This document shows positions 25,981 through 34,404 of a stretch of 64,000 nt of DNA, in pieces. The first letter of the stretch is position 1, and each line of letters starts with the position of its first letter. Position numbers and translations under genes: made by a program. The notes under the pieces are model-generated. The model had not been told where the DNA came from. It made no database searches and was given only the letters and a program-made list of their open reading frames with translations. This stretch comes from Lustribacter sp049512335. Lineage in GTDB: Bacteria > Vulcanimicrobiota > Vulcanimicrobiia > Vulcanimicrobiales > Vulcanimicrobiaceae. The stretch spans positions 65,249 through 129,248 of the forward strand of contig JBEKXE010000001.1 of assembly GCA_049512335.1 (NCBI GenBank), read 5' to 3'.

Positions 25981-27681
25981 TCAATACACCGGCGAGCCCG
26001 GCGCGCCGGGTGCGACGCTGCCGTCGTCTTGCGCGAAGACCAACCGCAACGGGTACGACGATCCGCCTTCGGGCATCGTCGTGACCTGCAGCGTGCGGTA
26101 GGTGCCCGGCGCGATCGTCTCTTGCCAGATCTTGTAGCGTGAGAACGCCGCCAGGCGATGGGCTTGCACGAGCGTGTCGTCGATGATGAACGTGCCGGTC
26201 GCGTCGCCGCCGCGCGGGTTGGCGTAGAGCGCGATCGCTTGGCCGAAGCGCGACGTGTTGACGATCACGACGCGCACCGACTGCATCACGCCGTAATCGC
26301 CGGAGAGCGCTTCACCTTCGCGCAGGTTGGGCAGCGGCAGCTGGCCGATCGGGATCTCGAGCGGCGGCGCGTCGGTGAAGAACGTGTAGTCCGAGAAGAA
26401 CTCGGGCACCGGGTAGACGCCGCGCGCGTGCGGCGCGCCGCCGGCCAGCAGATTCGCCGCGTCGGCCGACTGGTCGAGCGGCGCGTCGGCGTGCTGCGCC
26501 ACCACCGCGATGTCGAGCGGATCGCCGCTGATCTCGCGCAGCTGCAGGATGCCGTTGACGACCGCGTTCGGCGGGAGATCGTGGTTGACGATGTTCACGG
26601 TCGCGCCGGGCGGGATCGTCACGATCGTGCCTTCGTTGCGCCGCGCGCGGACCAGGAACGTGCGCGTCGCGTTGTGGCCGACCTCCATCTCGTTCGCGCC
26701 CGGTCCGGCGAGCGCCGCGATCACGTGCAAGACGGCCGGCGTCGCCGCGCCGTTGGTCGCTTTGACCAAGACGCGGCGCTCGGGTTCGGTCCCCGGATTG
26801 AAGTGGTAGTACAGGAAGCGCTGCGAGGCCGTGCGGTCGATCGTGGCGGTGAACAGCACGCCGTCGGCGGTCAGGCGTTCGGGATAGTCGCTCACCAACA
26901 GCCGGCGCGGCGCCAGCCGGGGCAGCGCCACGTTCTCGAGCGCGATGCGCGTCGTTCCGCTGACCGTGATGTAAGCGTCGCCGAGGATCTGCACCGGAAC
27001 GTCGATCTCCATGCGATCGTCGGGCGCCAGCGGCGCGTGCACGATGACGGCATCGGCCGGCACGTAGATGCGGGCCCCCGGCCGCAGCGTGGCGGCCGCT
27101 TCGGCCGCGTCGATCGCGGCGGCGCGCAAGAACTGCACCGAAGCCGGATTGCCGGTCACGCGCAGCGGCAGCGCGGCCGCGACCGCGCCGGCGGCGTAGG
27201 CGACGCGCACCGCGACCTCGCGCGTGAGCCCGCGGCTGTCGCCGACGGTCACGATCGTGTTGCCGACCGCGACGCCGCTGATGGCGAGCTGGCGCTTGTC
27301 CGAATCGACGGCGACGGTGGCGATGGTCGGATCGGCGGAGGTCGCGGTGATCGTGCCGGCCGCGCTGTTGACGCGCGCGAGGATGGTCTGCCCCGGCTGC
27401 ACGGACGGCGTCGGCGGCTCGACGACGATGGGCGGCTGCGTCGGGGTCGGCGACGGCGACGGGCTCGCGCTCGCTTCGGGTGAGGCGGATTCGCCGGGGG
27501 CGGGCGAGGCTTCGGTCGACGCCGGAGCGGGCGACTCGGCCGGCACGGCGGGCCCCGGAATCGCCGGGTTCACGGGGCCGGTCGGCGCCGGCACGGGCGG
27601 GTTGACCTGCGCGCTCACCGTCGAGGCGAGTACGGCGACCAACGACCCCACCACGGCGAGCGCCGCGAACGCACGGTGCAA
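25981..27681 (-). CDS. Secreted protein with CpaC-like N-terminal domain, function unknown
   Basis: 566 aa from TTG 27681 (G-run about 8 bases upstream). A signal peptide (FAALAVVGSLVAVLASTVSA) is followed by about 75 residues of Pro/Ala/Ser/Glu-rich linker, then residues 95-165 (VQPGQTILARVNSAAGTITATSADPTIATV...GNTIVTVGD) resembling the pilus-formation N-terminal domain of CpaC or a bacterial Ig-like fold. The remaining 400 residues are beta-rich, with repeats such as MEIDVPVQILGDAYITV and GATVNIVNHDLPPNAVVNGI, and end near VFAQDDGSV. No enzyme motif recognised. No pilus genes nearby; monocistronic. Possibly a surface or periplasmic structural protein. Confidence 0.7.
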   Translation of the reverse strand: MHRAFAALAVVGSLVAVLASTVSAQVNPPVPAPTGPVNPAIPGPAVPAESPAPASTEASPAPGESASPEASASPSPSPTPTQPPIVVEPPTPSVQPGQTILARVNSAAGTITATSADPTIATVAVDSDKRQLAISGVAVGNTIVTVGDSRGLTREVAVRVAYAAGAVAAALPLRVTGNPASVQFLRAAAIDAAEAAATLRPGARIYVPADAVIVHAPLAPDDRMEIDVPVQILGDAYITVSGTTRIALENVALPRLAPRRLLVSDYPERLTADGVLFTATIDRTASQRFLYYHFNPGTEPERRVLVKATNGAATPAVLHVIAALAGPGANEMEVGHNATRTFLVRARRNEGTIVTIPPGATVNIVNHDLPPNAVVNGILQLREISGDPLDIAVVAQHADAPLDQSADAANLLAGGAPHARGVYPVPEFFSDYTFFTDAPPLEIPIGQLPLPNLREGEALSGDYGVMQSVRVVIVNTSRFGQAIALYANPRGGDATGTFIIDDTLVQAHRLAAFSRYKIWQETIAPGTYRTLQVTTMPEGGSSYPLRLVFAQDDGSVAPGAPGSPVY

Positions 27682-27711
27682 TACGGACCCCCCGAAACCG
27701 AGGCCGCGGAC

Positions 27712-29322
27712 TTAGGCGATCTTCATCTCGCGCGACACGGCCGATGCCAGCAACGTCTTGTACCCGACGGCCGGGAACAATACGGTTACGAGGTCCTTCT
27801 CGGCGCGCTCGACCGTGCCTTGCCCGAACTTCGAATGATACACGACGTCGGCGATGCCGTAGCCGGAAATCGATTGGTCGCGGCGCCCTTGCAGGCAGTT
27901 CTCGCATGCGCCGCACGAGTCGGCGGTGAAATTCTCGCCGAAGTAGTTCAGGATGAAGCGCCGCCGGCAGCCGGTCGTTTCGGCGTACTGCAGCATCATC
28001 GCGAGCTTGGACTGGTCGTAGCGCTTCTTGGTCTCGTAATTCGCCAGATCGAGCACCGCCTCGCGGCTGGCGTGCCGCGCCAGCACGTACTTCGCGCGCG
28101 CCGACGCTTCGATGAAGCCGGCCTTCTTCAGCAGCGCCAGCACGACTTTCAGCTTGGTCAGCGGCAGCTGCGTGATCTTGCGCAGGTCGGTGAGCGAAAC
28201 GCCGCCCTCCTGCATGCCGAAGATCTCGAGCGTGCCGAAGACGCGCTGCACTTCCTCGATGTCGGGATACTTGCCGGTGAGGAAGTAGTTCTGCACGCGC
28301 GTGTCGCTCATGCGGTAGACCAGGATGCACTTCGACGGCTCGCCGTCGCGCCCGGCGCGCCCCGCCTCTTGCGTGTAGGCCTCGATCGAGCCCGGCAGAT
28401 CGTAATGCACGACGAAGCGGATGTTCGGCTTGTCGATGCCCAGACCGAACGCGTTGGTCGCGACCACCGCGCGGATCGCTTCTTGCATGAACAACTCGTG
28501 CACCGCGACGCGATCGTGCTTCTGCAGTTTGGAGTGATAGACCGCGGCCGGAATCTCGAGCTGATCTTGCAGATACTTCTGCACCTCGAGCGCATTCTTG
28601 ATCGTCGCGGTGTAGATGATCCCGGTGCCTTCCAGGGCGTTGTTCTCGAAGAGCGCTTTGAGCGCGCGCAATTTGCCCGCTTCGTTCTCGGCGCGGCGCA
28701 CGCTGTAGATTAAGTTCGGGCGGTCGAACCCGCGCACGATCGGCTTCACGTCGGGTACGCCCAACTGCGCGAGGATGTCCTCGCGCACCGCCGGCGTGGC
28801 GGTTGCGGTCAGCGCCAGCACGGTCGGCCCGCCGAGCGCCTTGATCACGCGGCCGAGGTTGAGATAGGCCGGCCGGAAGTCATGGCCCCACTGACTGATG
28901 CAGTGCGCTTCGTCGATGACGAACAGCGGCACGGTCAGGCTCTGCAGGATCGCGACGAACGCGTCGTCCTCGAGCTTTTCCGGCGTGACGAAGACGATCT
29001 TCATCGCGCCCGACGCGATGCGCGCGAGCGCCGCGGCTTCCTGATCTTCGCTCAAGGTCGAGTTGAGGGCGACCGTCTCGCGCACGCCGTGCGACTCGAG
29101 CATGTCGAGCTGATCTTTCATCAGCGCTATGAGCGGGGAGACGACGACCGTGGTGCCGGGCAGCATCAGGGCCGGCAACTGGTAGCACAGCGACTTGCCG
29201 GCTCCGGTGGCCAAGATCGCCAGCGTGTCCTCCCCGGCCAGGACGCGGGTGATCACTTCCTCCTGGCCGGGGTTGAAGGTGTCGTATCCAAAACGCTCGC
29301 GCAGCGCAGCGTAGAGATCCAC
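27712..29322 (-). CDS. recQ: ATP-dependent DNA helicase, RecQ family
   Basis: 536 aa from GTG 29322, preceded by GGGAG with good spacing; an in-frame ATG at 29346 without an SD would add 8 residues. RecQ motifs: FNPGQEEVI (motif 0), TGAGKSLCYQLPAL (I), VVSPLIALMKDQ (Ia), FVIDEAHCISQWGHDFRP (II), LALTATATP (III), AFGLGIDKPNIRFVVHYDLP (V) and YTQEAGRAGRDG (VI). A zinc-binding segment CRRRFILNYFGE...CGACENC and a winged-helix part follow. No HRDC domain; instead the C-terminus (HSKFGQGTVERAEKDLVTVLF) looks like the Tudor-like tail of UvrD/PcrA helicases. Divergent from dnaX. Confidence 0.95.
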   Translation of the reverse strand: MDLYAALRERFGYDTFNPGQEEVITRVLAGEDTLAILATGAGKSLCYQLPALMLPGTTVVVSPLIALMKDQLDMLESHGVRETVALNSTLSEDQEAAALARIASGAMKIVFVTPEKLEDDAFVAILQSLTVPLFVIDEAHCISQWGHDFRPAYLNLGRVIKALGGPTVLALTATATPAVREDILAQLGVPDVKPIVRGFDRPNLIYSVRRAENEAGKLRALKALFENNALEGTGIIYTATIKNALEVQKYLQDQLEIPAAVYHSKLQKHDRVAVHELFMQEAIRAVVATNAFGLGIDKPNIRFVVHYDLPGSIEAYTQEAGRAGRDGEPSKCILVYRMSDTRVQNYFLTGKYPDIEEVQRVFGTLEIFGMQEGGVSLTDLRKITQLPLTKLKVVLALLKKAGFIEASARAKYVLARHASREAVLDLANYETKKRYDQSKLAMMLQYAETTGCRRRFILNYFGENFTADSCGACENCLQGRRDQSISGYGIADVVYHSKFGQGTVERAEKDLVTVLFPAVGYKTLLASAVSREMKIA

Positions 29323-29360
29323 GGGACTCTCCCAAACGATGATCATGGGCGACGTTCGAA

Positions 29361-29381
29361 GCCCCCTTCCTAAAAGGGGGC
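29361..29381. other. Hairpin in the recQ-dnaX divergent region
   Basis: Perfect 8-bp stem GCCCCCTT/AAGGGGGC with a 5-base CCTAA loop in the 160-bp region between recQ and dnaX. A TATATT at 29407-29412 is a possible -10 for dnaX but no matching -35 is visible. No T-run, so not an obvious intrinsic terminator. Confidence 0.55.
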
Positions 29382-29482
29382 GACGCCGTCGCCAATCGAC
29401 GGCCGGTATATTCCCCTACTTGGCCCCGCTCAAACGGTTGCGCAGGCCGGGATGGGCGGACTCCGGTCCGAAGCCACCGCCG

Positions 29483-31132
29483 GTGTCCCTCTATCGTACC
29501 TGGCGTCCCCTGACCTTCGCGAGCTTGGTTGGTCAGGATGCGGTCGTGCGCACGCTCACAACGGCTATCGAGACGGGGAAGCTCGCCCATGCCTACCTGT
29601 TCTCGGGACCCCGCGGTTCGGGCAAAACCTCGGCCGCCAAGATCCTGGCGCGCTGCATCGAGTGCGTGAACGGTCCGACCGCGACCCCCGACAACACCTG
29701 TGCCAATTGCACGGCCATCCTCGACGGCACGGCGTTCGACGTCGTCGAGATCGATGCGGCGTCCAATCGCGGCATCGATGAAATCCGGGCGCTGCGCGAC
29801 GCGGTCAAATTTCCGCCGTCGGTGATGCGTTCGAAAGTCTACATCATCGACGAAGCGCACATGCTGACCAAAGAAGGCGCGAACGCGTTTCTGAAAACGC
29901 TCGAAGAGCCGCCGCCGCACGTCGTGTTCATCCTCGCGACGACCTCGCCCGAAGCGTTGCCGCCGACGATCCTCTCACGCTGCCAGCGCTATGCCTTCCG
30001 GCGCATCCCGATCGAGGTGATGATCGCGAAGATGCGCGAGATCGCCGACGGCGAGAACATCGAGATCGACGACGCCGCGCTGGGCGCGCTCGCCTACCGC
30101 GCCGACGGCGGCTTGCGCGACGCCCTGACGATGCTCGAACAAGTCGCGGCCTTCGGTGCCGGCCACGTCGACGCGGCCACCGTCGACGCCGCGTTCGGCC
30201 AGACGGGACGGGCGTTCGCGCTCGCGCTGCGCGACGAGTCGCTCGACGGGGATGCGGCCGCGGCGTTGCGCACGATCGACGACGCCAGCGATGCCGGCAC
30301 CGACATGCCGGGGCTGATCCGCGCGCTGATCGGGGAGTTTCGCCACCTGCTCGTCGCGCGCGTCAATCCGGAATTGCTCGCGCGCGATCTGGCGGCCGAC
30401 GATGCCGCGGCCGCGGCCGCCCGCGCGCAGAGCGTGCCGCAAGCGCGCATCGTGCGCGCCCTGCGCCTGTTCGGCGACGCGCTCGGGTCGGCGCGCAACT
30501 CCGGCAACGCCCGGCTCGAACTCGAGACCGCGCTGCTGCGCTTCGTCCTGCAGGCCGAGGATCCGGCGCTCGACGCGCTGGCCGCGCGCGTCACCGCGCT
30601 CGAAGGCGGCACGCCGGTGCCGGCGCCGCCGCCCCGCGTCGCGCCGCCCGCAGCGGTTCCGGCGCATCAGCCGGCGCCGGCCCGCCGCGCCGCTGCTCCG
30701 GCGCCACCGCCGGCGCCGCGACCCCAGCCGGAACCGGCACCGTCACCGCCCCCGGCGCGGTCCGCGCCGGCCATTCCGGTCGTGGGCGCCCTGACGCCGG
30801 CCAAGGTGCGCTCGTTGTGGGCGAACGTCCGCGCGCGCGCCGAGAGCGAGAAGCCGTCGATGGCCGCCTCGCTCGGCCGGGCGACGATCGAATCGGCAAC
30901 CGACGACGCGATCACGCTGCGCATGCCCGATTCGACCGGCGGGGAAACGCTCAAGCGCAGCCTCGACGTGCTCAAACGCGCCGTCGACGGCGTGATCGGA
31001 CGGCCGATCGAGGTGCGGGTCGTCGTCGGCGCGCCGGCCGCTCCGGCGGCGAGCGATCCGGCGGCGGACGGCGAACTCCCCGAAGAGCATCCCGACGACG
31101 TCGCGCGGTACGCGTTCGACCGGCTCCTCTGA
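29483..31132 (+). CDS. dnaX: DNA polymerase III subunit gamma/tau
   Basis: 549 aa from GTG 29483 (VSLYRTWRPLTFASLVGQD is the normal start; the open frame upstream is not DnaX-like). Clamp-loader AAA+ ATPase: Walker A GPRGSGKTSAAKI, zinc-module cysteines (CIECVNGP...CANC), Walker B VYIIDEAHMLT, sensor 1 ILATTSPEALPPTILSRCQ and sensor 2 GGLRDALTMLEQ. Then a Pro/Ala-rich linker (about residues 385-435) and a tau-like C-terminal domain. No AAAAAAG-type slippery site is seen, so a frameshifted gamma form is not predicted. First gene of dnaX-ybaB-recR. Confidence 0.96.
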   Translation: MSLYRTWRPLTFASLVGQDAVVRTLTTAIETGKLAHAYLFSGPRGSGKTSAAKILARCIECVNGPTATPDNTCANCTAILDGTAFDVVEIDAASNRGIDEIRALRDAVKFPPSVMRSKVYIIDEAHMLTKEGANAFLKTLEEPPPHVVFILATTSPEALPPTILSRCQRYAFRRIPIEVMIAKMREIADGENIEIDDAALGALAYRADGGLRDALTMLEQVAAFGAGHVDAATVDAAFGQTGRAFALALRDESLDGDAAAALRTIDDASDAGTDMPGLIRALIGEFRHLLVARVNPELLARDLAADDAAAAAARAQSVPQARIVRALRLFGDALGSARNSGNARLELETALLRFVLQAEDPALDALAARVTALEGGTPVPAPPPRVAPPAAVPAHQPAPARRAAAPAPPPAPRPQPEPAPSPPPARSAPAIPVVGALTPAKVRSLWANVRARAESEKPSMAASLGRATIESATDDAITLRMPDSTGGETLKRSLDVLKRAVDGVIGRPIEVRVVVGAPAAPAASDPAADGELPEEHPDDVARYAFDRLL

Positions 31133-31160
31133 TGCGCACTCGACAGCAAAGGACATCACC

Positions 31161-31469
31161 GTGAATCAGGCCCAGATGATGCAGCAGCTCAAGAAGATGC
31201 AGCAAGAGATGGCGCGCGTGCAGGACGAGCTCGCGAATACCGTCGTCGAAGGGACCGCTGCTGGTGGCGTCGTTACGTGCGCGGTCAACGGTGAGTTTCG
31301 CGTTACGAAGCTTACGATCAAGCCGGAAGCCGTTGATCCGGATGATGTTGAGACGCTTGAAGATCTTGTGGTTGTGGCTTTGAACGATGCGATCGTCAAA
31401 GCGAAGGCGCTTAGTGAGCAGAAGATGGGAAGGCTCACGGGCGGGATGAAGATTCCTGGGTTTTCTTGA
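31161..31469 (+). CDS. YbaB/EbfC family nucleoid-associated protein
   Basis: 102 aa, GTG 31161 with AAAGGA upstream. N-terminal helix QAQMMQQLKKMQQEMARVQDELA and core GTAAGGVVTCAVNGEFRVTKLTIKPEAVDPDDVETLEDLV are classic YbaB, a small dimeric DNA-binding protein nearly always between dnaX and recR. From about base 31255 the codon use changes abruptly to T-ending codons, continuing through recR. Confidence 0.95.
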   Translation: MNQAQMMQQLKKMQQEMARVQDELANTVVEGTAAGGVVTCAVNGEFRVTKLTIKPEAVDPDDVETLEDLVVVALNDAIVKAKALSEQKMGRLTGGMKIPGFS

Positions 31470-31474
31470 GGGCC

Positions 31475-31532
31475 GCGAAGGAACGCCGCAGCGCCTCACA
31501 CGCCCCCGCGCAGCAACGCGGCGTTCCTTCGC
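31475..31532. repeat. 15-bp perfect inverted repeat between ybaB and recR
   Basis: Arms 31475-31489 and 31518-31532 are exact reverse complements, with a 28-base loop; the right arm ends 8 bases before the recR ATG. In the mRNA the hairpin would lie across the recR ribosome-binding region, since no separate SD is seen in 31533-31540. No T-run follows, so attenuation of translation or a mobile palindrome is more likely than termination. Confidence 0.75.
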
Positions 31533-31540
31533 TCCGTTAG

Positions 31541-32143
31541 ATGCGTAATGGGGTTGCTGGGCCTGTTGCGGCGCTCATCAACGAGTTTTCTAAGTTGCCT
31601 ACTATTGGGCCTAAGACTGCGGCTCGGCTGGTGTTTCATTTGCTCAATAAGCCGCGGGGGGATGCGGAGTTGTTGGCGGACGCGATTATTGCGCTCAAGG
31701 ATCGGGTGCGGTTGTGTTCGCAGTGTTTTTCTATTACCGAAGAGGATCCGTGCGCGATTTGTTCTGATTCGCGGCGGGATTCTAAGCTGCTTTGCGTGGT
31801 GGGTGAAGCTAAAGATATCTATGCGCTCGAGCGGACGTCGGCGTATAACGGGCGCTATCATGTGTTGGGCGGGCTCATCTCGCCGATGGATGGGATTGGG
31901 CCGGCGCAGTTGCGGGTCAAGGAGCTGGTCGAACGGATTGGGGCTCATGGGTTTGAGGAATTGATTGTGGCTACCAATCCGAATGCTGAGGGGGAGGCTA
32001 CGGCGCTCTATCTTTCGCGCTTGGTGTCGCCTTTGGGCGTGCTGGTTACGCGGCTTGCGTATGGGTTGCCGATCGGTGGGGATTTGGATTATGCCGACGA
32101 GGTGACGTTGGCGAAGGCGATCGAGGGGCGGCGCTCGCTTTAG
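31541..32143 (+). CDS. recR: Recombination mediator protein RecR
   Basis: 200 aa. HhH motif LPTIGPKTAARLVFHLL, zinc finger CSQCFSITEEDPCAIC, and Toprim domain (LLCVVGEAKDIYALE; YHVLGGLISPMDGIGP; IVATNPNAEGEATALYLSRL). Acts in RecFOR gap repair. Full typical length. Codon use is strikingly unlike the window (many AAT, GCT, CCT, TCT, ATT), a composition break shared with the 3' part of ybaB. Its stop overlaps that of the convergent MOSC gene. Confidence 0.97.
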   Translation: MRNGVAGPVAALINEFSKLPTIGPKTAARLVFHLLNKPRGDAELLADAIIALKDRVRLCSQCFSITEEDPCAICSDSRRDSKLLCVVGEAKDIYALERTSAYNGRYHVLGGLISPMDGIGPAQLRVKELVERIGAHGFEELIVATNPNAEGEATALYLSRLVSPLGVLVTRLAYGLPIGGDLDYADEVTLAKAIEGRRSL

Positions 32144-32769
32144 CTTTCGACGATCTCGGTGCCGGGCACGATCGTGCCGGGGATTGCGACGCGGCAGTAG
32201 ACGCCCATGATGTTGCCGCGTTGCGTCACGATCGTGCGTTGCAGGGCGGGGTCGGGGTCGCCCGTTGCGACGTCGTAGCTGGGGGTGACGCAGCGCGTGA
32301 TCGGTGAGACGACGTCGAGGGCGACGTTGCCGATGTGCAGGCGCGTGCCGACCAGGGCGTGCTCCATGAGCGTGAACTGCGGGGCTGATGCGGCTACGAT
32401 GTTGGGGCGGAAGCGCAGCGGGTCGACGCTGCGGCCGGCCAGTGTTTCTAGATCGCGTAGCCAGTGGTCGAAGACGATCGAGACGGGTTCGAGGTCGTAG
32501 TAGTGGGGTGCCGCGTCCTCCGCGTCGACGGTGACGCCGGCGCGCTGCGCGATCTCGATCGCGGCTTCGACCGCGGTGACCGTGTGGAGCAGGCGGTTTT
32601 CCTTGCCGCGGTAGGTCTTGCCGGTGCGCGCGTGTTCGGGCGTGCTCACGAAGAGTGCTCGGCCGCGGTCGCCTGCGAAGCCGTCGGTGCGCACGTCGGC
32701 ATGGTTGAGCCGCTCGGCGCGCAGCGACTTCACCGGATAGCGGTAGAGGCTCACGACCGTGCCCAGCAT
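32140..32769 (-). CDS. MOSC domain-containing protein
   Basis: 209 aa. N-terminal MOSC beta-barrel region (GTVVSLYRYPVKSLRAERL, then GFAGDRGRALFV) and a C-terminal MOSC core (RFRPNIVAASAP; SPITRCVTPSYDVATGDPDP). The Cys in TRCVTPS matches the Mo-cofactor-binding Cys of the YcbX/mARC type. Such proteins carry molybdenum cofactor and reduce N-hydroxylated compounds, or relay sulfur; the short length suggests a stand-alone MOSC. Divergent from the next cluster across about 100 bp. Confidence 0.88.
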   Translation of the reverse strand: MLGTVVSLYRYPVKSLRAERLNHADVRTDGFAGDRGRALFVSTPEHARTGKTYRGKENRLLHTVTAVEAAIEIAQRAGVTVDAEDAAPHYYDLEPVSIVFDHWLRDLETLAGRSVDPLRFRPNIVAASAPQFTLMEHALVGTRLHIGNVALDVVSPITRCVTPSYDVATGDPDPALQRTIVTQRGNIMGVYCRVAIPGTIVPGTEIVES

Positions 32770-32869
32770 CGCCCGCTCTTCGGCGGTGGCGCCGGTGCTT
32801 CCGCGCCGGAGGTGAGCAGGCCGGTCGACCGAACGCTCGACTAGGGTGACGGGTTATGACGCTCGGCTG

Positions 32870-33799
32870 ATGACCATCGGCGAGATCCTCGACCGGGCCA
32901 TCGCCACGTACGTGCGGCGGTTCGTTCCGCTGTTCGTGATCTTGGGGATCATCGCGATTCCGGCCGGCGTGCTGAGCGCCTTGGCGGGGCCCAGCTTCAC
33001 GCACGTGATCCAGATCTTGGGCGAGCTCTTCTCATTGCCCCCGGGCGACACGGTCGACCGCACGGCGCTCTTGAGCCAGATCAACCGTTCGACGCTGCCC
33101 GGCGGGTCGTTGCAGTTCGCGCAGCTGCTGTGGCTCTTCGCCTATCCGCTGGCGCAAACGGCGATCATCGTCTACGCCGCGGGTGTTTTCGACGGCACTG
33201 CTCCGACCATCGCATCGGCGTATCGCGTCGCCGTGCGGCGCTGGCTACCGCAGATCGTCGTCGCGATCGCATTTTTGGCGATCGGCGCGGTGCTGGCTTT
33301 CGGTTTCGTCATCGCCGTCGCGCTTGCGGTCCTTGCGGTTTCCGTGTTGACGTTTCTGTCCCGGGTGGTCGGGGTGATCGCCGTCGTCATCGTTGCGCTC
33401 GTCGCGTTCGTGGCGGCGATGGTCGTTGCGGCGCTGGGAGTCATCGCTTGGCTGATGGCGACGATCAGCGTTGCGCTCGACGACGGCAATCCGGTGCGCG
33501 CGATCGGCCGCGGGTTGCGCCGCACGCTCGACCGGCCGCTCTTCCGGCGCACGCTCGGGGTGGCGCTCGCCGTCGTCGCGATCAGCTGGTTCGGAGATCT
33601 CGCGATCCTCGCGTTTGCGGGCCTGGCCGAATACCTCACGCATCTGACGCTGCTGTACGGCATCCTCGCCGCCAGCGCCGGCGTCATGCTCAACGGCGTG
33701 ACCCTGGTGTTCGTGCTGCTCTACGTGCGCGACGTGCAGTTGCGGCGCGAGGGATCCGACTTGATGGAAGCTGCCGCCGCGCCGTCGCCGGCGCTTTGA
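32870..33799 (+). CDS. Integral membrane protein at head of the MoxR/DUF58 cluster
   Basis: 309 aa from ATG 32870 (MTIGEILDRAIATYVRRF); the frame is open 24 bases further upstream. About six membrane helices, including FVPLFVILGIIAIPAGVLSAL and a very hydrophobic run (LAVLAVSVLTFLSRVVGVIAVVIVALVAFVAAMVVAALG). Layout resembles the membrane domain seen in glycerophosphodiester phosphodiesterase-type (GDPD membrane) proteins, without catalytic residues. Function unknown; TTGA overlap with the DUF4129 gene ties it to that operon. Confidence 0.75.
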   Translation: MTIGEILDRAIATYVRRFVPLFVILGIIAIPAGVLSALAGPSFTHVIQILGELFSLPPGDTVDRTALLSQINRSTLPGGSLQFAQLLWLFAYPLAQTAIIVYAAGVFDGTAPTIASAYRVAVRRWLPQIVVAIAFLAIGAVLAFGFVIAVALAVLAVSVLTFLSRVVGVIAVVIVALVAFVAAMVVAALGVIAWLMATISVALDDGNPVRAIGRGLRRTLDRPLFRRTLGVALAVVAISWFGDLAILAFAGLAEYLTHLTLLYGILAASAGVMLNGVTLVFVLLYVRDVQLRREGSDLMEAAAAPSPAL

Positions 33800-34404
33800 A
33801 CGTGGTCTGGCCGCACGGCGATCCGCGCGACGTCGCGCGCGCGATCGTGGCCGATCCGCGCTTTCACGGAACGACGTCGGACGGCACGCCGCAACCGAAT
33901 TTCCTCGATCGCGTCCTCGCGTGGCTCGGGCAACGGTTGGTGGAACTGTTGCGTGCGATCGGGCATGCGCTCGGCGCGCAAACGCCGCTCAGCGTCGTGA
34001 TCGGCACGGCGGTGCTCGTTGCGGCGGCCGTGGTGCTCGTCGTGTGGTTCGTGCGCCGGCCGGGTCGCCGTCAGGCCGCGCCGGGGCGTCAGGTGCGGCT
34101 CGAGCGCGCGCCGACGAGCGCCGAGCTGTTCGCCCAAGCACTGGCCGCGGCGCGCGCCGAGCGCTGGCACGCTGCGGCTTCGTTGCTGGTTCGGGCCGCG
34201 CTGCACGCGCTCGACGAACGCGGACGGCTGCGCTTCGATCCCGCGCGCACGCCGGGTGAAGCGCGGCGTTTGCTGCACGACGCGGCATTCGACGCGTTCG
34301 AGCGCGAAGCGACGACCGCGCTGTTTGCGGCCGGCGCAGCGACGCCCGACCGTTTCGCGCGCCTGCGCGCGGCGTACGCCGCGGCTTTCGGCGAGGCGGC
34401 GTGA
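33796..34404 (+). CDS. DUF4129 domain protein
   Basis: 202 aa, TTG 33796 in a TTGA overlap (GTG 33802 is an alternative). One membrane helix (VVIGTAVLVAAAVVLVVWFV, about residues 60-80) and a C-terminal helical domain (AELFAQALAAARAERWHAAASLLVRAALHALDERG...RTPGEARRLL) characteristic of DUF4129, which often sits at the end of transglutaminase-like proteins or stands alone with MoxR/DUF58. Function unknown. Confidence 0.85.
   Translation: MNVVWPHGDPRDVARAIVADPRFHGTTSDGTPQPNFLDRVLAWLGQRLVELLRAIGHALGAQTPLSVVIGTAVLVAAAVVLVVWFVRRPGRRQAAPGRQVRLERAPTSAELFAQALAAARAERWHAAASLLVRAALHALDERGRLRFDPARTPGEARRLLHDAAFDAFEREATTALFAAGAATPDRFARLRAAYAAAFGEAA

Noticed and set aside
29483..31132. Programmed frameshift site in dnaX for a gamma subunit
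   Set aside because: No A-rich heptamer with a downstream stem was found; only the full-length product is supported.
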